The position numbers were made by a program, and so were the translations under genes. Below are positions 46,276 through 58,402 of a DNA stretch of 64,000 bases, one piece after another. Where the stretch lies: assembly GCA_015039365.1 (NCBI GenBank), contig WION01000114.1, forward strand, positions 87,187-151,186, given 5' to 3'. How positions within the stretch are numbered: the first letter of the stretch is position 1; each line of letters starts with the position of its first letter. This DNA is from Amanita rubescens (Eukaryota; Basidiomycota; Agaricomycetes; Agaricales; Amanitaceae). Under the pieces are notes generated by a model. The model searched no databases and had not been told where the DNA came from. It worked only from the letters and a program-made list of their open reading frames with translations.

Positions 46276-46290
46276 GTAGGGGAGAGCTAG
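46276..46290 (+). promoter_or_regulatory. Polypurine tract of the gypsy element
   Basis: GTAGGGGAGAGCTAG abuts the 3' LTR start (46291), the position expected for plus-strand priming. Confidence 0.7.
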
Positions 46291-46741
46291 TGTTACAACA
46301 CGGTACGGACTCCCGCATTATGCTTACATGACACGTCGGACATGTTCATTTCTTTATGCATACCTTATCCGTCTCACCCCTTATGCTCGATTCATACGGA
46401 CTAACTCGTTCACTTCTATACCACTCCCCTTATTCCACATATGACGCCGTCCTTATACCTACATTTGTACTTACTCTTACTCACTAATTAGTACGTCTCA
46501 TTGTACTCGCTAGTATAAGTACCGCATGTATTCTAGAGTCGAACCCTAAGTTCGACTTAGCTGTTTATTGTCGTCTGGCAATATAACCGTCCTCTTAACT
46601 CATCTACCACAATCGTCCTCAGATCCTAAGTCAACGCTTTGACTTAGTATTGAACTTATAATCTTAACGTTTGACTTAAGACTTGTAATCGTGACTAGAG
46701 TTGCCGTTGCAACTTAGGTTGAGATTAACGAGTTCGTAACA
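46291..46741 (+). repeat. 3' LTR of the gypsy element
   Basis: Same 451-bp unit as 36489-36939, followed by the TSD GACTC. No difference noticed between the two copies. Confidence 0.97.
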
Positions 46742-46746
46742 GACTC

Positions 46747-46908
46747 CATCCTGGACTCCAGAGTGTTCTCCAGAAGTTTAGGCAAGACGTACATTAGCAC
46801 AGCGCAGCTTGCACGCTGAAGCCTAGCCTTTCCCCACTATGTCCCGGACTCTGTTATACTCCGTCCATCCCCGTCCGCAGCTTAGTTCCTGGGCTCTGTC
46901 CCAATTAG
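46747..46908 (+). mobile_element. Possible right part of the older interrupted LTR
   Basis: Continues the ggactcc-rich style of 35908-36488 and ends just before the hAT coding frame resumes at 46909. No TSD identified. Confidence 0.3.
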
Positions 46909-47385
46909 GATCACCGTCCTTACATATATGCATTCTACCTACCTGAGCCTGAAATAGGCTATGACGGGAGCGGAGTTGACAGGCACCCATTTCATGATTT
47001 CGTCTGTGCTAATAAAGGTTGTAACAAACGGATATGGCGCTACCTCGATAAAGGTGATGCAAAGGCCACTGGAAATCTCAGGAAGCGTGCTAAATGTTGC
47101 TGGAAATCAAATGTTGTTGATGCGGCATTTGAGGCCAATGGATTGAAAGAAGCCTGAGAAGTGATAGCGGGGGTTTGTGATGGGACCATCACGTCCCACT
47201 TTGAATGTACTGGCCAGGGCAAAGAGATGTACTCCAATGTACAGCTCACCAAGGCCGAGATGAGGTGAGAACTCTGGTGTTTCAGGCTTTCAGCCACATT
47301 ACTTGTGTATAACTTGGATACTTGAAGGGCTGAGATTGTACGTTGGGTTGCCGAGAGTTTTCATCCCTTTTCGATTGTCAGTGAC
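46909..47385 (+). pseudogene. hAT transposase fragment: BED-type zinc finger and following exon
   Basis: Reads YIYAFYLPEPEIGYDGSG, then the BED finger HDFVCANKGCNKRIWRYLDK and GDAKATGNLRKRAKCCWKSN. The finger's usual His (RKHAKSCW in relatives) is Arg here. TGA at 47155-47157 interrupts the frame, which then continues to TKAEM; an intron (47266-47328) leads to RAEIVRWVAESFHPFSIVSD, where the coding is cut by the KDZ element at 47386. The sequence resumes at 59995 with HGLKFLMKTGCPHYYLPSP. Confidence 0.88.
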
Positions 47386-47443
47386 TAGTCTTTCTAAGTT
47401 AGGTTGCATGACTGGTCACGACCGGTCACACGACCGACCATGA

Positions 47444-48471
47444 CTGCAGTCGTGGCACGACCACCTGTATCTCCCGCAACTTGAGCCATTTAATGCTGGG
47501 CTCAATGCACCTTACACCACTAATAAATGGCTCAAGTCTCCAAAATTGGCCTACCGGCATTATGTCAGCCCCCAAAAAGGGATGATTTAGTAATACTTAT
47601 AAGTATTTTCTCACCACCCACACATACCATATATAGTAATAAGACATTAATACCCATAAAAGGAAGGTATTTGATATGGGGCTCATCAGACACCATTCTT
47701 TCCACACAATCCAAGTCTGTATGATATAAAAGGTAAACATGTCCAAATATGGAAGGTGGACATGATATCTAGACATACCAATGATATGGGCCTTATCAGA
47801 AAGCTCTTTTTTCACATATATATAGTAATAAGACACTAATGCCCATAAAAGGAAGGTGTTTGATATGGGGCTCATTAGAAAGCTCTTTTTTCATATATAG
47901 ACACATAGGGCATGATTATGTGAGCAATTTCTATCTTATCTGCATTTGTTAGCAGATCTGAAGCCTTAAAATGTATAATTGCAATCTTTATCTTATCTAA
48001 TTTCACTTGATTCAGACTTGAATGTGAAATAACTGCCATTTTGATCAATTCCCATACACATTTCACTCACTCAGATGCTTAGGCACAGTAAGTAAGAGGT
48101 CCAATGTCATTAAGCAGCCTAGCAGCAGTCAGAAAGGCATTTGAACAACGTCTCGTGGCAGTGATTTCAGGACCTGCCTGATTTGGATAGCATCTTTCAC
48201 ACGCTAATGTAGCTCGTCGTTCTTCCTGCCAGCACATTAATAAGTTCAATCGCTCGTTGTCGGAATCTCATAGTCTTGTCTAAATTGAGTGACACCCTGC
48301 CTCCTTCTGGATACCACCTGCAATAACCCACACCAACATTAAATCCAATTTGAACAAATTTTGACAGTTGACAAGAACCTCGTGATGATGAGAAGATCAG
48401 GAAGGGGAAGGGTTAGAATGAGGAGAATTTGGATAGTTGGGTGAATGATTATGGTGATGTGAGTCGACTGG
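47444..48471. repeat. Left long inverted repeat of the KDZ element
   Basis: Reverse complement of 58403-59240. It is longer than its mate by about 190 bp because a block (starting tagtaataagac, with aaggaaggt and gatatggggctcat) is tandemly doubled at about 47635-47890. Confidence 0.88.
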
Positions 48472-49033
48472 GAGACCCAACTTCCCATGGTTACGATGAG
48501 TCGCCACCACTTCCCCCTCTGCTTCCATTGATGACACTTCCTGTGCTGAGGCAAAAACCGAATGCGAGCCTGAAAACAATGCGGATGGCGACACCAACAT
48601 CATTGTGGGCCAGAACGGCCATGTCTCTCGATTGCGTATCCACAAATGTAGCACGGCGTGCTACTAGTTCTCAAGGGCGTGAGACAGCCCGCAATGAATT
48701 GCTGTGCGCGTTTATATGACCTGTACAGTTCCCCGGGCCTACTACCAACCATTACTTGGTGGCATTCTCGACACTTACAACATGATCAAGGACAAATGCC
48801 AACACTATTATGATATGTAGTTCAAGTATTGAAAATAATGTAAAGTACTTGCGAAAAAAGGGGGTGATGAATGGTAGTAAATGAAAAGGACCACGTAAAT
48901 TATAATATGGCTTGGATGTGGCAAGTATTCGGATTGCTACTACTACTTACTACACCGCGACTGACACCGTTCGGCTTGAACTCACACCCTGCTTGCAAAT
49001 CAATCCGATGTGGTGTTGGTGATTCTGAATGAC
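48472..49033. other. KDZ internal region without a clear gene
   Basis: A short plus-strand open piece at about 48533-48667 ends ...GHVSRLRIHKCSTACY and TAG, and may be a terminal exon fragment. Otherwise nothing recognised. Confidence 0.35.
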
Positions 49034-49510
49034 TTACCTCTTTGCACACCGGTTAGCTTGTTGATGCTGGCTAACAGTGGGATGCTTGTCGGTAGAATTG
49101 GGCTTGTACTCTCCATCAGTTTCATTATCTGAGTCGGCACGGCTGGCACCAACTCCGGCGTCATCCGAATTGCGGGACCTCCGACTCGTCTTCTTTCGCT
49201 TGTTAGAATGGGAGTGTTCTTCAGGATCAGAGTCCTCGTCATGAGCGCGGGCTTTCCTCTTCTTCCCTTTGTCGGAGCATGTGCGTCGTGCAGGCGTATT
49301 GATCTTGCCACTTTCAATTTGAGCATCGCGCTCATCTTCGAGCTGTTCAAATTCTTCCTGTGTTAGCTTCTTCCAATAAGTGGTTCCCTGTTTCCATCTA
49401 CACAGCAACCTCTCAGCGAGTGTATCGATAGAGCTGGATGCATCACTCAAGTTAACAAATTCTACCTTGGAAGGCCAGCCCTCGATGATTACACGGTATC
49501 TCTTCACCAC

Positions 49511-50598
49511 TAGTGTTTTAAAGTCCGGTCCGGTCCGGTCTTTATTGCCTTTTTAGGAAAGACCGAGACTGGACCGGTCCCAGGGTGTCCCTGATATCAA
49601 AAAGACCAGAACCAGACCGCTTAAGACCGCTAGACCGGTCTAAATTCAGAAAAAAGACCGGTTAGGACCAGTCTGGACCAGGACCGGTCTTGGACCAGTC
49701 TTGGACCAGTCTAGACCAGTCCTTACATTGTTTTCCATGTCCCTATGGCTCCCATACAATTAATTGCAATGTTGAAATTGATGTAAAACTACGAAAGACG
49801 ACGTAAATATCAATATAATAGTATAAGCCATGCCATCACATGTGAAACCCAGTGTTGCTAACCCTCACCCTCTCATATATCACACCCAACTGCACTCCAG
49901 GTAAGTCAGGAGAGTGCCAAACATTGCCAAAGAGATCACCAAAGAGATCACCAAAGAGAGAATGAAACCCATTGTTGCTGACCCTCACCCTCCCACTGAT
50001 AAACTATACTCCATTGGACCAACTGCACCCTCTCACACTCCCTCTCACACCCACCTGCACTCTAGGGAAGCCACATGAACCATTTTTGACAATACTAGGA
50101 GACTGCCAAACATAGCCAAAGAGAGTCCCAAAGAGAGTCCCAAAGAGAGTGCCAAGATCATACTACCTCAAATGTTAGCCATTTCCTATAGCTGATGGGT
50201 CAAAAAATAACTTGGATGTACTAGAACATAGTTGGATTAACCATGTTCAGAATTTCTTACTTGGAGTGTTGCAACAACAATATTCACAAATTATATATAG
50301 CTTCAAACAAAAGTTACCATTGTAAGCTCAGATCTCAACCGTTTTGGATGTTTGAGTGCTCAAAAAAAAGCTAAAATATGGTAGAATACAACTGTATTGG
50401 TCACCCTTTGCTATGAGCGGTCTAGACTGGTCTGGACCGGTCTTTTGCGGTTTTTTTGATTTTAAAATTTTAAAAAGACCGGAACTGGACTGCCCTTGGA
50501 CCTGCCAAGACCTGAGACCGCAGTCCGGTCCAAATCGGTCCTGGTCCGGTCCGGTTCCGGTCTTTTTCGGTCCTGCAGGACTGGAAATAGAAACACTA
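49511..50598. mobile_element. Non-autonomous element (MITE-like), copy 1, with 8-bp TSD
   Basis: Ends TAGTGTTTTAAAGTCC and, at the other side, AGAAACACTA; perfect 8-bp duplication TTCACCAC at 49503-49510 and 50599-50606. Both ends carry many gaccggtc/ggtccggtcc words. No coding capacity. A copy in reverse orientation lies at 62356-63370. Confidence 0.95.
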
Positions 50599-51750
50599 TT
50601 CACCACATTACGGAAATAGAGCTTCCATTCCATCTTTGCCTCGGGAACTCCAGTGACTCGTCCTACTTTAATAGTTGGTAATGAAATGGGATGAAACAAA
50701 GGACTCATGGAGATGGGTGTTGATGATGTCACACACTTGCGCGCGCAAGGTGGAGCGGCGCTCGTTATGGTTTGACGCTGCACCTACCATAATAGGAATA
50801 CATTAGCTATGACCCGTGTAACCGTATTATAGAGGCCTTACCTTTCACTCCTTGAAGCGCATAGCCCTCCATCTTTCCCAGATACTCAATTTGATCAATA
50901 TGCATTGTTTTCTCCATAAAATCTTGTACTCCCGGTGTGGAGATTGAAATACTCTTTAGTGGGATATCAACTGAACCACATGCCGCAAAGACTTGAGTTT
51001 CCATTCCTGAGCGTGAGCGAAGGCCTGCAAGCTAGATAGACAAATATTTCAGCCAGGGCCTGGGTTAAAGGTTTACACGAGCTGAATTAACTCACCATGT
51101 TTTCGACGACACCCACAGTGGTGACGACATCTCTTACTTTACTCCTTGAAGAAATACGAGTGCCCTTAGCCACCTGCGCCTTGTGTTGCTCGTACTCCTT
51201 ATTTAATGCGGCCTTCTCGACAGGCGATAATTTGTGGTATTCGTCTTGCCACTTCTTGACGAGATCTTGAAGTACTCCCTTACCAATAGCACCTGAAATG
51301 AAGATGAATAGAGGATGGTACATGTAGAATAGTGCTGTTACCATTGCTCGTCTGATTTTCCTTCTCTAACTCACGCTTCTTCCAGATGAACGCATTCCAT
51401 GAGCTAATCTTGCAATGCTTCCCCAGCGATACGGTAGGCCTCATGTGAATGTCAGTTGAGACCTTTTGTAAGCTTTTGTGGTGTTCTACTGCGATTCTTT
51501 CCGATTCTTGACGAATTTTCGACCATAATTCATCCACAGTGTGGTTGTAGTTGGCAGCTGCGACCCGACGGCGCTCGTTTACCTCATTTTGTGCACTCTT
51601 TCCGAGCGGCGGACGTGGCAGGCGTTTTGCTGAGGCCGTTTGTGGGTTATCTTCCTGTGTTGGCTGGATGTCGGTCTGGAACACAAGGCCGCGCATGGAA
51701 GCAACTAGTACCAAGGAAGTTCAGCATGGTGTTTAATGCATAATTATTTA

Positions 51751-52044
51751 AATGGCTGACCAGATCTGCGAACTAGATCAGGGCGCGGATACGTTAAAAC
51801 TTGTAAAGCAGTACCGCATTGATGTACCTCAGTAGTAGTAAACGGGCAATGCTGAAACCAACAAATTAAATTGTAAATCCAACTCGGCATTCAGAAAAAT
51901 GGCTGACCAGATTTGCAAACTAGATCAGGGCGTGGATACATTAAAACTTGTAAAGCAGTACGGCATTGATGTACCTCAGTAGTAGCAAACGGGTGATGCT
52001 GAAACCAACAAATTAAATCGTAAATCCAACTCGGCATTCAGAAA
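51751..52044. repeat. 147-bp tandem duplication in an intron of the cargo gene
   Basis: 51751-51897 and 51898-52044 agree closely (aatggctgaccagat, actagatcagggcg and aagcagtac blocks at the same offsets) with a few substitutions. Confidence 0.93.
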
Positions 52045-53489
52045 AATAAACAACCAGGGATGATCAGTAGTACGCAAGATAGAAAAAAAAGACGGCAATC
52101 GAGATTATACACATGAAGAAGGAAAACAATATGACCTTTATGCTCAGCCCGTACTTTGTCTGGGGCTAGTATCCACTTAGTACTTGCTAGTAGTAAAGAA
52201 GCAAATAAAATCCCACCTTCTGTTTTGTACTTTCCTGCGTGATATCAGCCAGCAATGCCTTTGACATCAATTTTGCCTGCGCGGTAGTCAAGCCCCATTT
52301 GGGGCTGTGGAGAACCTCCTCCCAACGGCTGCTACGGATGGTACAAACTAGTTTGCGAAGGCGTGGGATGACTGTGTCCGCTATACCAAAATGGTCCAAG
52401 ATCTTATTTGTCTTTTCGCCGATGCTGATGATGGCGGCCACCTGCAAATTGGTCGTCTCCGTACCTGTTATGTAACTTGAGAAATTTGAATTTACACTAC
52501 CCCTTTGGTACAACACACCGTATACAATTGCAGGGTTCTCGTGCTGTGAGTGTGAACTCACGAGTGGCATTTCTCTTTTTGGTGTGTGTGGAAAAGTGGA
52601 GCTGTCCAGGTTCTCGCCCGCATTGCAAGTGTCTTCAAGCTCAAAATGCATGATGTCGCTAAGAGATGAGTTGCTACGCGAATGTGAATGAGTTGAGTGA
52701 AACGGCCCAGGAGTGGGAGTCTTAGTAGTGGGAGTCTTTGACGTTCATGATGGGGTATTCATGGTTGAAATGTCTTGCGCGAGAGTATGCTTGGGTCTGC
52801 AACGAGCGCGCAAATACCCAGACCCGGCACTCTCGAATGAGGGCAAGTGAGCAGGTCCTTGGATATGTAGTTGTTCCGCAGAAGCTATGTTAACGAAAGA
52901 ATCAGTAAGGGAGAGAAAGACACGTGTGATGACCTACAGTATGGTAAAATCCCAGGTTTTTTGGAATCAGATGCATACCGCATGGCAAAGCGACGGAGGT
53001 GAGGAATGGCAACATGATCTCCGAATCCCTGAATCATATACGCCAGCCGCTCCTGCATTCCCTCCATGTCGACCAAGTAGGGAGTACAGAACGTGTCAAC
53101 CGACATGTTTTCTGGTCCAACATCCCGCGAAACTGGGTAGCCAGGGCATTGAAACAAGACGGATACACCACCATCAATCCGATCCAAAGTCGTAAGCTAA
53201 AAATTTGTCAGTACTGAGTCTCTGTGAATGTGGACATCACGCTTACCGCATCAAACACATCTTCTAATGTACTATCTGCCAACTCTTTCTTCAACTTCAA
53301 ATCCGGGCATTCATGAAACGAGTGATACATGGGGTGTAAAACCCTGCCTCTGTCCATCTGATCTTTGTGTACCCCAGATCGGATGATTGCCCAGCGCGCT
53401 GCTGCCCAGTTGCCCGTTGGGTAGGAAAAGCTTCTATCACGGTTTATGGAAACCTCAACACCAGCTGGATTGTAGAGAGGAATGGACAT

Positions 53490-54702
53490 TTGCGGGATTA
53501 GCGAAAAGAAGAGAACGCGGTTGAAGTAAAGACGTTGCTCTCACCCTAGGTACAGCTCCAATATAGTAAAATTGCCAGGGTCCATCATATCCAGATATGA
53601 TAGAGCACCAATATGACGCTTGGAGATCAGACTCCTCGAGTGCATTCCTGCATGTATAAAGAGAAGCAGAGGGTCTTTGCGCTTGGAAGCAACAGATTGC
53701 TGTTGCTGCGCAATGCTCGCGCTGTATTATGAATCACTGGACACGTGTCTGCCGCACTGTCTCCACATCAAAAACAGGTAAGGTACGAGTCGATATCACC
53801 AGAACAAGTAGCAACTTGCTTGATATTTATGAGATAAGGTACTGGAACTGGTTCACTCTCAATCGATAAAGACATCTGATCAATCGGATAGTAATCGGAT
53901 GGGATCAAGAGCATCCTAGGTGAGGAGGCAATACGACAGCAAGCTGTGGATTGATCTACTACAGTAGTAATATGATATATATCTGGCAGGGTTCGTTCGT
54001 TTTTTGCGCCTCAGGAGAATGAGTTTGTTGTATGCTCAGCACTGGCAGAGTTCCGTGACATGGCATTGGTCAAGGTGAAGAGTCAGTGTTGCAGTAGTAC
54101 AGAGTCCGAGTCCTTCATGGAGCTTCAAGTTATTGTGCCTTTGCCATTCAGACTAGATGGATTCAAGTTGTACAAATCAGATCAGGCTTTTCAGCAACAC
54201 GGCATCCTTCACCAAGCCCGTCGCTTCTTCACTGTTCAGACTTATTATTTTCAGCGACACGCCAAGGCTGGCATTGGTTATTGACTTGAAGATAGTATAG
54301 ATTTTACCTTCACCGAGCTCGTCGCGTCTTCGCTGTTCAGACTTATGACCTTTCCGGTTCATTCTGTTACTTCCAGTGTTTTTTTGCCTTAGATTGCTCG
54401 GCCGTCTACTCAGAGTTGTTCAATTTTGTTTCCTTGCTTGTCAATGGAAAAAATACGACGATTTGATGATATAACTACATGAGAATACGACAGTGATAAA
54501 ACTACAAAAATCTGAACTAATCAGACAGATCGACTACGAAATCTGTGACTATTTCAATTTCTCTATCTTCATCTGTCAAATCCTCACCCAATTCGGCTAC
54601 TTCAGCAGCAGGTGTAGGTAGATTATCTGAGATTTGTCCTGTGAAATATGTCTTCGATTTCAATTCCGCAAAACGCTGACAGTGAATTGCGTTCACTGAA
54701 GC
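53490..54702. other. Spacer between the two KDZ genes
   Basis: No recognisable coding. It should hold the cargo gene's promoter and the transposase's 3' region. An AT-rich part at 53900-54000. Confidence 0.4.
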
Positions 54703-57700
54703 TCATAGTTTCTGCCGATATTCAAGCTCGGACGCCAATGGCGCATCCTGAGTCGCCAGTGTTTCAAGTGCTTGACTCATTTTTTCCGTCTCTGTTCTAA
54801 TCGAATGGTCCAGTCGATTGATTTCCAGATTCAGCCATTCAAGCTCTTCCTGGGCACAGAGAAGCTTGAAATATTTGATGGCGGCTTCACGATTTGCCTG
54901 TTTCGTCCATCCTGCATGAGATTCGTCTGATACCGTAAGGCGCAAAACGTCGAATTCTGCTAGGAAGCCATACTCCACAATTTTCTTCCAGGACAAGGGA
55001 GGTTTTGCTGGCCTAAGTTTTGCAGCCTGTGTATTGTAGCGCTTAATTGCTTTTCGGATGGCTGCTGACCGTCATTGAAGGGCCCTGGAAATGTAACGAC
55101 GGAGCTTATACCCTGAAGGGATTCAGTTAGGCCGTTGTCAATGCGGAGAAAAATCGGAATACCGGTTCCTGAGGCCCCCATTTTGGTAAGTTCAAACAAC
55201 CGCATGACCACAAGCCGTTCTAATTCGTCAACTGCCCTTTGATATTCCGTAACTACATTTTCTTCATAGTAAGTCTGGTAGTCAGGATGGTTGGCGGTCC
55301 AACGGTTCTTAATACCCAATTTGGCTTCCAGATTTACGATAATATTACCCGTGGCCTCCGTCATTGCTGCTGCCTTGTCTAACCTATTTTTGGCCTGAAT
55401 AATCCGAACGTGGATATCTTCAGTTGCGACAGTATCGAAAACGCTCCTTGCTGCTGCACAGGCGCTGTTAAATTCACCCCTATCCCACAGGTTAGTAATT
55501 TGACTAAAATAGGAAAAAATAAGAGCGCATACTGCCAGCGGCCTAAATCATTGAGCGCTTTGACGTACTGCCCTTTCAGCGCGCTGAGAGGACTACCGAG
55601 AGACTTGACATTCCTGAAATATTCCTTTTCCTGTTCGTAAAATTTCTCGAAGTCCTCGTCACTTAGCCCAAGGTGTGCCTTCAGCAAAGTAAGCTCGCTC
55701 TCGAGGATCTGAATTGCATCCGCTGCTTCACGGTAGTGATTCACGATGAATTTACCTAAAAGAATTTACTAGCATGAGAATATGCTGAAGACGGCAAACT
55801 GTACTAACTAAGAAGGGCATATTTATCTTGGTCCCAAAATTTGAAGTGTTCCTCGATCGCTTGTTGGCGATGGAATCGGCTCCCATGTCGCGTATTCCTT
55901 GCTATGTCATTTGACGATGCGAATATGTGTTCACACCCTTCTCCTTCTGTTAGGCCTGTCCCTTTGATGTACAGAGGATGCCAAGACAGCTGGCAGCCAC
56001 GGTTATGTGAGTGTCCATGAAATGCGCCAACCATCATTCGGAGATGTTTGGTGGCTGCTTGCAGACCAAGGCTGCTTTTACCTAGCGTCTTGCTGAATGT
56101 GCAGCCGATGTCATAGGCGCATCCGATTCGATCACCAATGTCTTCTAATAGTTGGTTAACGATGGCAAGAGGATACTTTGATCTAGGAAATATGGAGTTA
56201 GATCTCTATTACATGGTGCGGGAGTAAAGTTATCACACAATTCTCCGCTCTGGACCATGTTGCATATGTAAAGCACTGTCCGATGACGGCAACAAGCAAT
56301 AAACACCCCTGTCTCATTGAAAAGGGAGAACAATTGTTTGCGGGCCTCTGGATTGGCATTTCGCCATCGTTCATCGCATCCAAAGTTCGTCTCGTTGCAC
56401 TCATCGGCAGTGGAAGACTCGGGGATATGATCTTGTTCCTGAACAAGCTATAATTAGTGATTCTCACCAACCGGAAACAAGGACGGACATACCATGTGTT
56501 GCTGTTCCTGGCATCGTTTTCCGACTCCATGGGGATGTCTTCCCAATCCTAAACAATTGATTAGTAATGTCGCTTCCAGGGAAGTTGTGGAACAAGTGAA
56601 TACATCGGTCATATTGTTGTCTACCGGCTCTGGGGCATCTAGATTCTAAACAATTTATTAGTATTCTCGCTTGGGAACAAGCAAGTAGTACACACCGGGG
56701 TTTCATTGTTCCCAAATTTGTCTACCATTTCTCGTGTCAGCCATCGCTCCGAAACTATCTGCCGAGAATCAGGTAATTCGTTGTGAGCTCGGACTTTAGA
56801 GCTGATGCACTTAAGTGAGTTATTTCCATCCATCGCTACCAGGACTGAAAATTCTCCTCCATCTCGTTCACCTGGCGCATGGGTAAAACACGCAGGACAC
56901 TGGCGTGCGAGACGGTTGAAGGAGTCATGTTTGAGTGCTTTGTCAATTCGGGCATCCACACGGCAACAAATTTCAAGGTATACATCATATACCTCCATTA
57001 ATTGATTCCGTAAATATGAATGATAAGGGATCTATAATTTTCGTGATTGATATGATTAAGTAATAAAAGAATTACGTGCATTATGTAGGTGGCAAAGGGT
57101 CTTGGAGAATGCTTGCAGACTGTACCTGGGACATGCTCGGTGTATCGCTCGGTAGGCAGAAAGGGTAGGCAGGGAGAGGCATACAGTGGGATGCAGCGGC
57201 GAGCACCCAAGGTAGCCGTGGTGTACTAGGGCCTCGTTCGGATATTCTTCTGTCAACAAGCGTTGAAATGATGCACGCTTGTGATCTGATGTGAATCGCT
57301 TTAGATCACTTCAGAGCAAGTACATAAACTTACAAAATAGATCAACTGTTTCAATCTCCAGGGGCACCGCATGGCAATCGGCCTGATTGTCTGCTGCCAT
57401 CGGCATGCTGTCGGAGTGTTTCTGCTTTTGGAAAAGAAGGTATGCATCGACCAGCCTTTCAAGTTGGGTTTCCCAATGTGCTGTGGTATTCTCTGTATGG
57501 TTGCGCCGGTTTTGATATTCAGCGTATTTTCTGTCATGGATTAATCAATGTAATACGATAGAATTTTGCAGTTGAATACACACACACCTCCCGGTAGCAA
57601 ACACAACTGTCTTAGCTATGTCCGTGAATACCTCAAAATCGCCTCCTTCATGGCTGATTTCCAACTCTTCTCCAGGGGGTGCTATGTTTTGAACAGAGTC

Positions 57701-58207
57701 GGTGTCGGCCGTTGAGCCAGTCATATCCAGATCCATGATTGTGACAGCCGCTCGGTAGTCCGGGTCCATTTCTGTGATCTCCGCACGTCGCTGTTCCTGT
57801 ACTTGACACATGCGTTCGTTTCTTTTTGACGCCGATACAATGGCTGCCTCTTGGAAGCCTTCCCAATTTGTACGGATGATGGACTTGTGGGAAACTCCAG
57901 CATACCGCAGCATAGTAGGCCGTCGTTGATACATTGGTTCTTCAGTATAGTATGGCGCATAGTATTTAATCGCACTCGTACCTCTTTAATATGGGAGAAC
58001 GCATGTTGACGTGTTAGATCTTTGAAATCTTGCACGAGGCTGTTATGCATCAGCGCATTGTGTTGCCCCTTCAGATCTTCAAGTTTCCGATTGATGCTTC
58101 CAGGAACAATTCATTAACAAAAGTTTGAAAGAAATTTGTAGATACACACCTTATAGATAACGAGTGTTTATCATTCAAAGATGCGGTGGCAGCGGTGCCC
58201 ATCAGAC
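54703..58207 (-). pseudogene. KDZ transposase (CxC1-type), one nonsense codon
   Basis: DDE-type transposase of the KDZ superfamily. The start is uncertain (58207 or up to 58373). Order: NRKLEDLKGQHNALMHNSLV; EMDPDYRAAVTIMDLDMTGS; KYAEYQNRRNHTENTTAHWE; VHHGYLGCSPLHPTVCLSLP; RACPRYSLQAFSKTLCHLHN; VYDVYLEICCRVDARIDKAL; the core RQCPACFTHAPG and FSVLVAMDGNNSLK (first Asp); CAYDIGCTFSKTLG (second Asp); VGAFHGHSHNRGCQLSWHP; GTGLTEGEGCEHIFASSN (Glu); HRQQAIEEHFKFWDQDKYA; LDELERLVVMRLFELTK then MGASGTG; an intron; GYKLRRYISRALQ, TGA at 55074-55072 where relatives have Arg, RSAAIRKAIKRYNTQAAKLR; SWKKIVEYGFLAEFDVLR; REAAIKYFKLLCAQEEL; end near 54703. All catalytic residues are intact. Exon joins near 57900 are unresolved. 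Confidence 0.85.
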
Positions 58208-58402
58208 CGTGTGAAGTAAATCCCCCGATTAGGCAGTATTCTGAGTCCTTGGTGCGGTGAGGTTTTAGGTTGAGGAGACCGCGGGGAGCGGTGTGGGTAT
58301 GATGTTGGGGTACTATGACTCGTTGATGGTCAGAATCAGACTGCCAGAGCAAAGTCAGGTGGACATAAATCATCGTTGCAACCTTCTCGTGTCAACGCCG
58401 AT

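Larger units (their letters stand above)
36489..46741 (+). mobile_element. Ty3/gypsy chromodomain LTR retrotransposon with a nested palindrome
   Basis: Two 451-bp LTRs in direct orientation, flanked by the 5-bp target duplication GACTC (36484-36488 and 46742-46746). Between them: gag, pol in PR-RT-RH-IN-chromodomain order, and an extra ORF. Total 10253 bp; without the nested 2101-bp palindrome and one TSD copy it would be about 8.1 kb. The LTRs agree in every stretch I compared, so the insertion is young. It carries one nonsense codon in pol and the palindrome insertion in ORF3. Confidence 0.97.
49034..53489 (-). pseudogene. KDZ cargo gene, unknown function, interrupted by a MITE
   Basis: Multi-exon minus-strand gene. 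Read in order: MSIPLYNPAGVEVSINRDRS, NWAAARWAIIRSGVHKDQMD, ADSTLEDVFDA, VSVLFQCPGYPVSRDVGPEN, MQERLAYMIQGFGDHVAIPH; then a linker exon (52651-52187) with ISIGEKTNKILDHFGIADTV; an HMG-box-like region ISSWNAFIWKKRELEKENQ plus, after an intron, LQDLVKKWQDEYHKLSPVEK and AALNKEYEQHKA; then VVTTVGVVENMLAGLRSRSG, VFAACGSVDIPLKSISISTP and PTIKVGRVTGVPEAKMEWKL; last RYRVIIEGWPSKVEFVNLSD, LLCRWKQGTTYWKKLTQEEF, and a Lys/Asp/Ser-rich tail. The element 49511-50598 splits RNV-VKRYRV. I cannot name the protein; an HMG-like DNA-binding role is inference. Confidence 0.65.
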
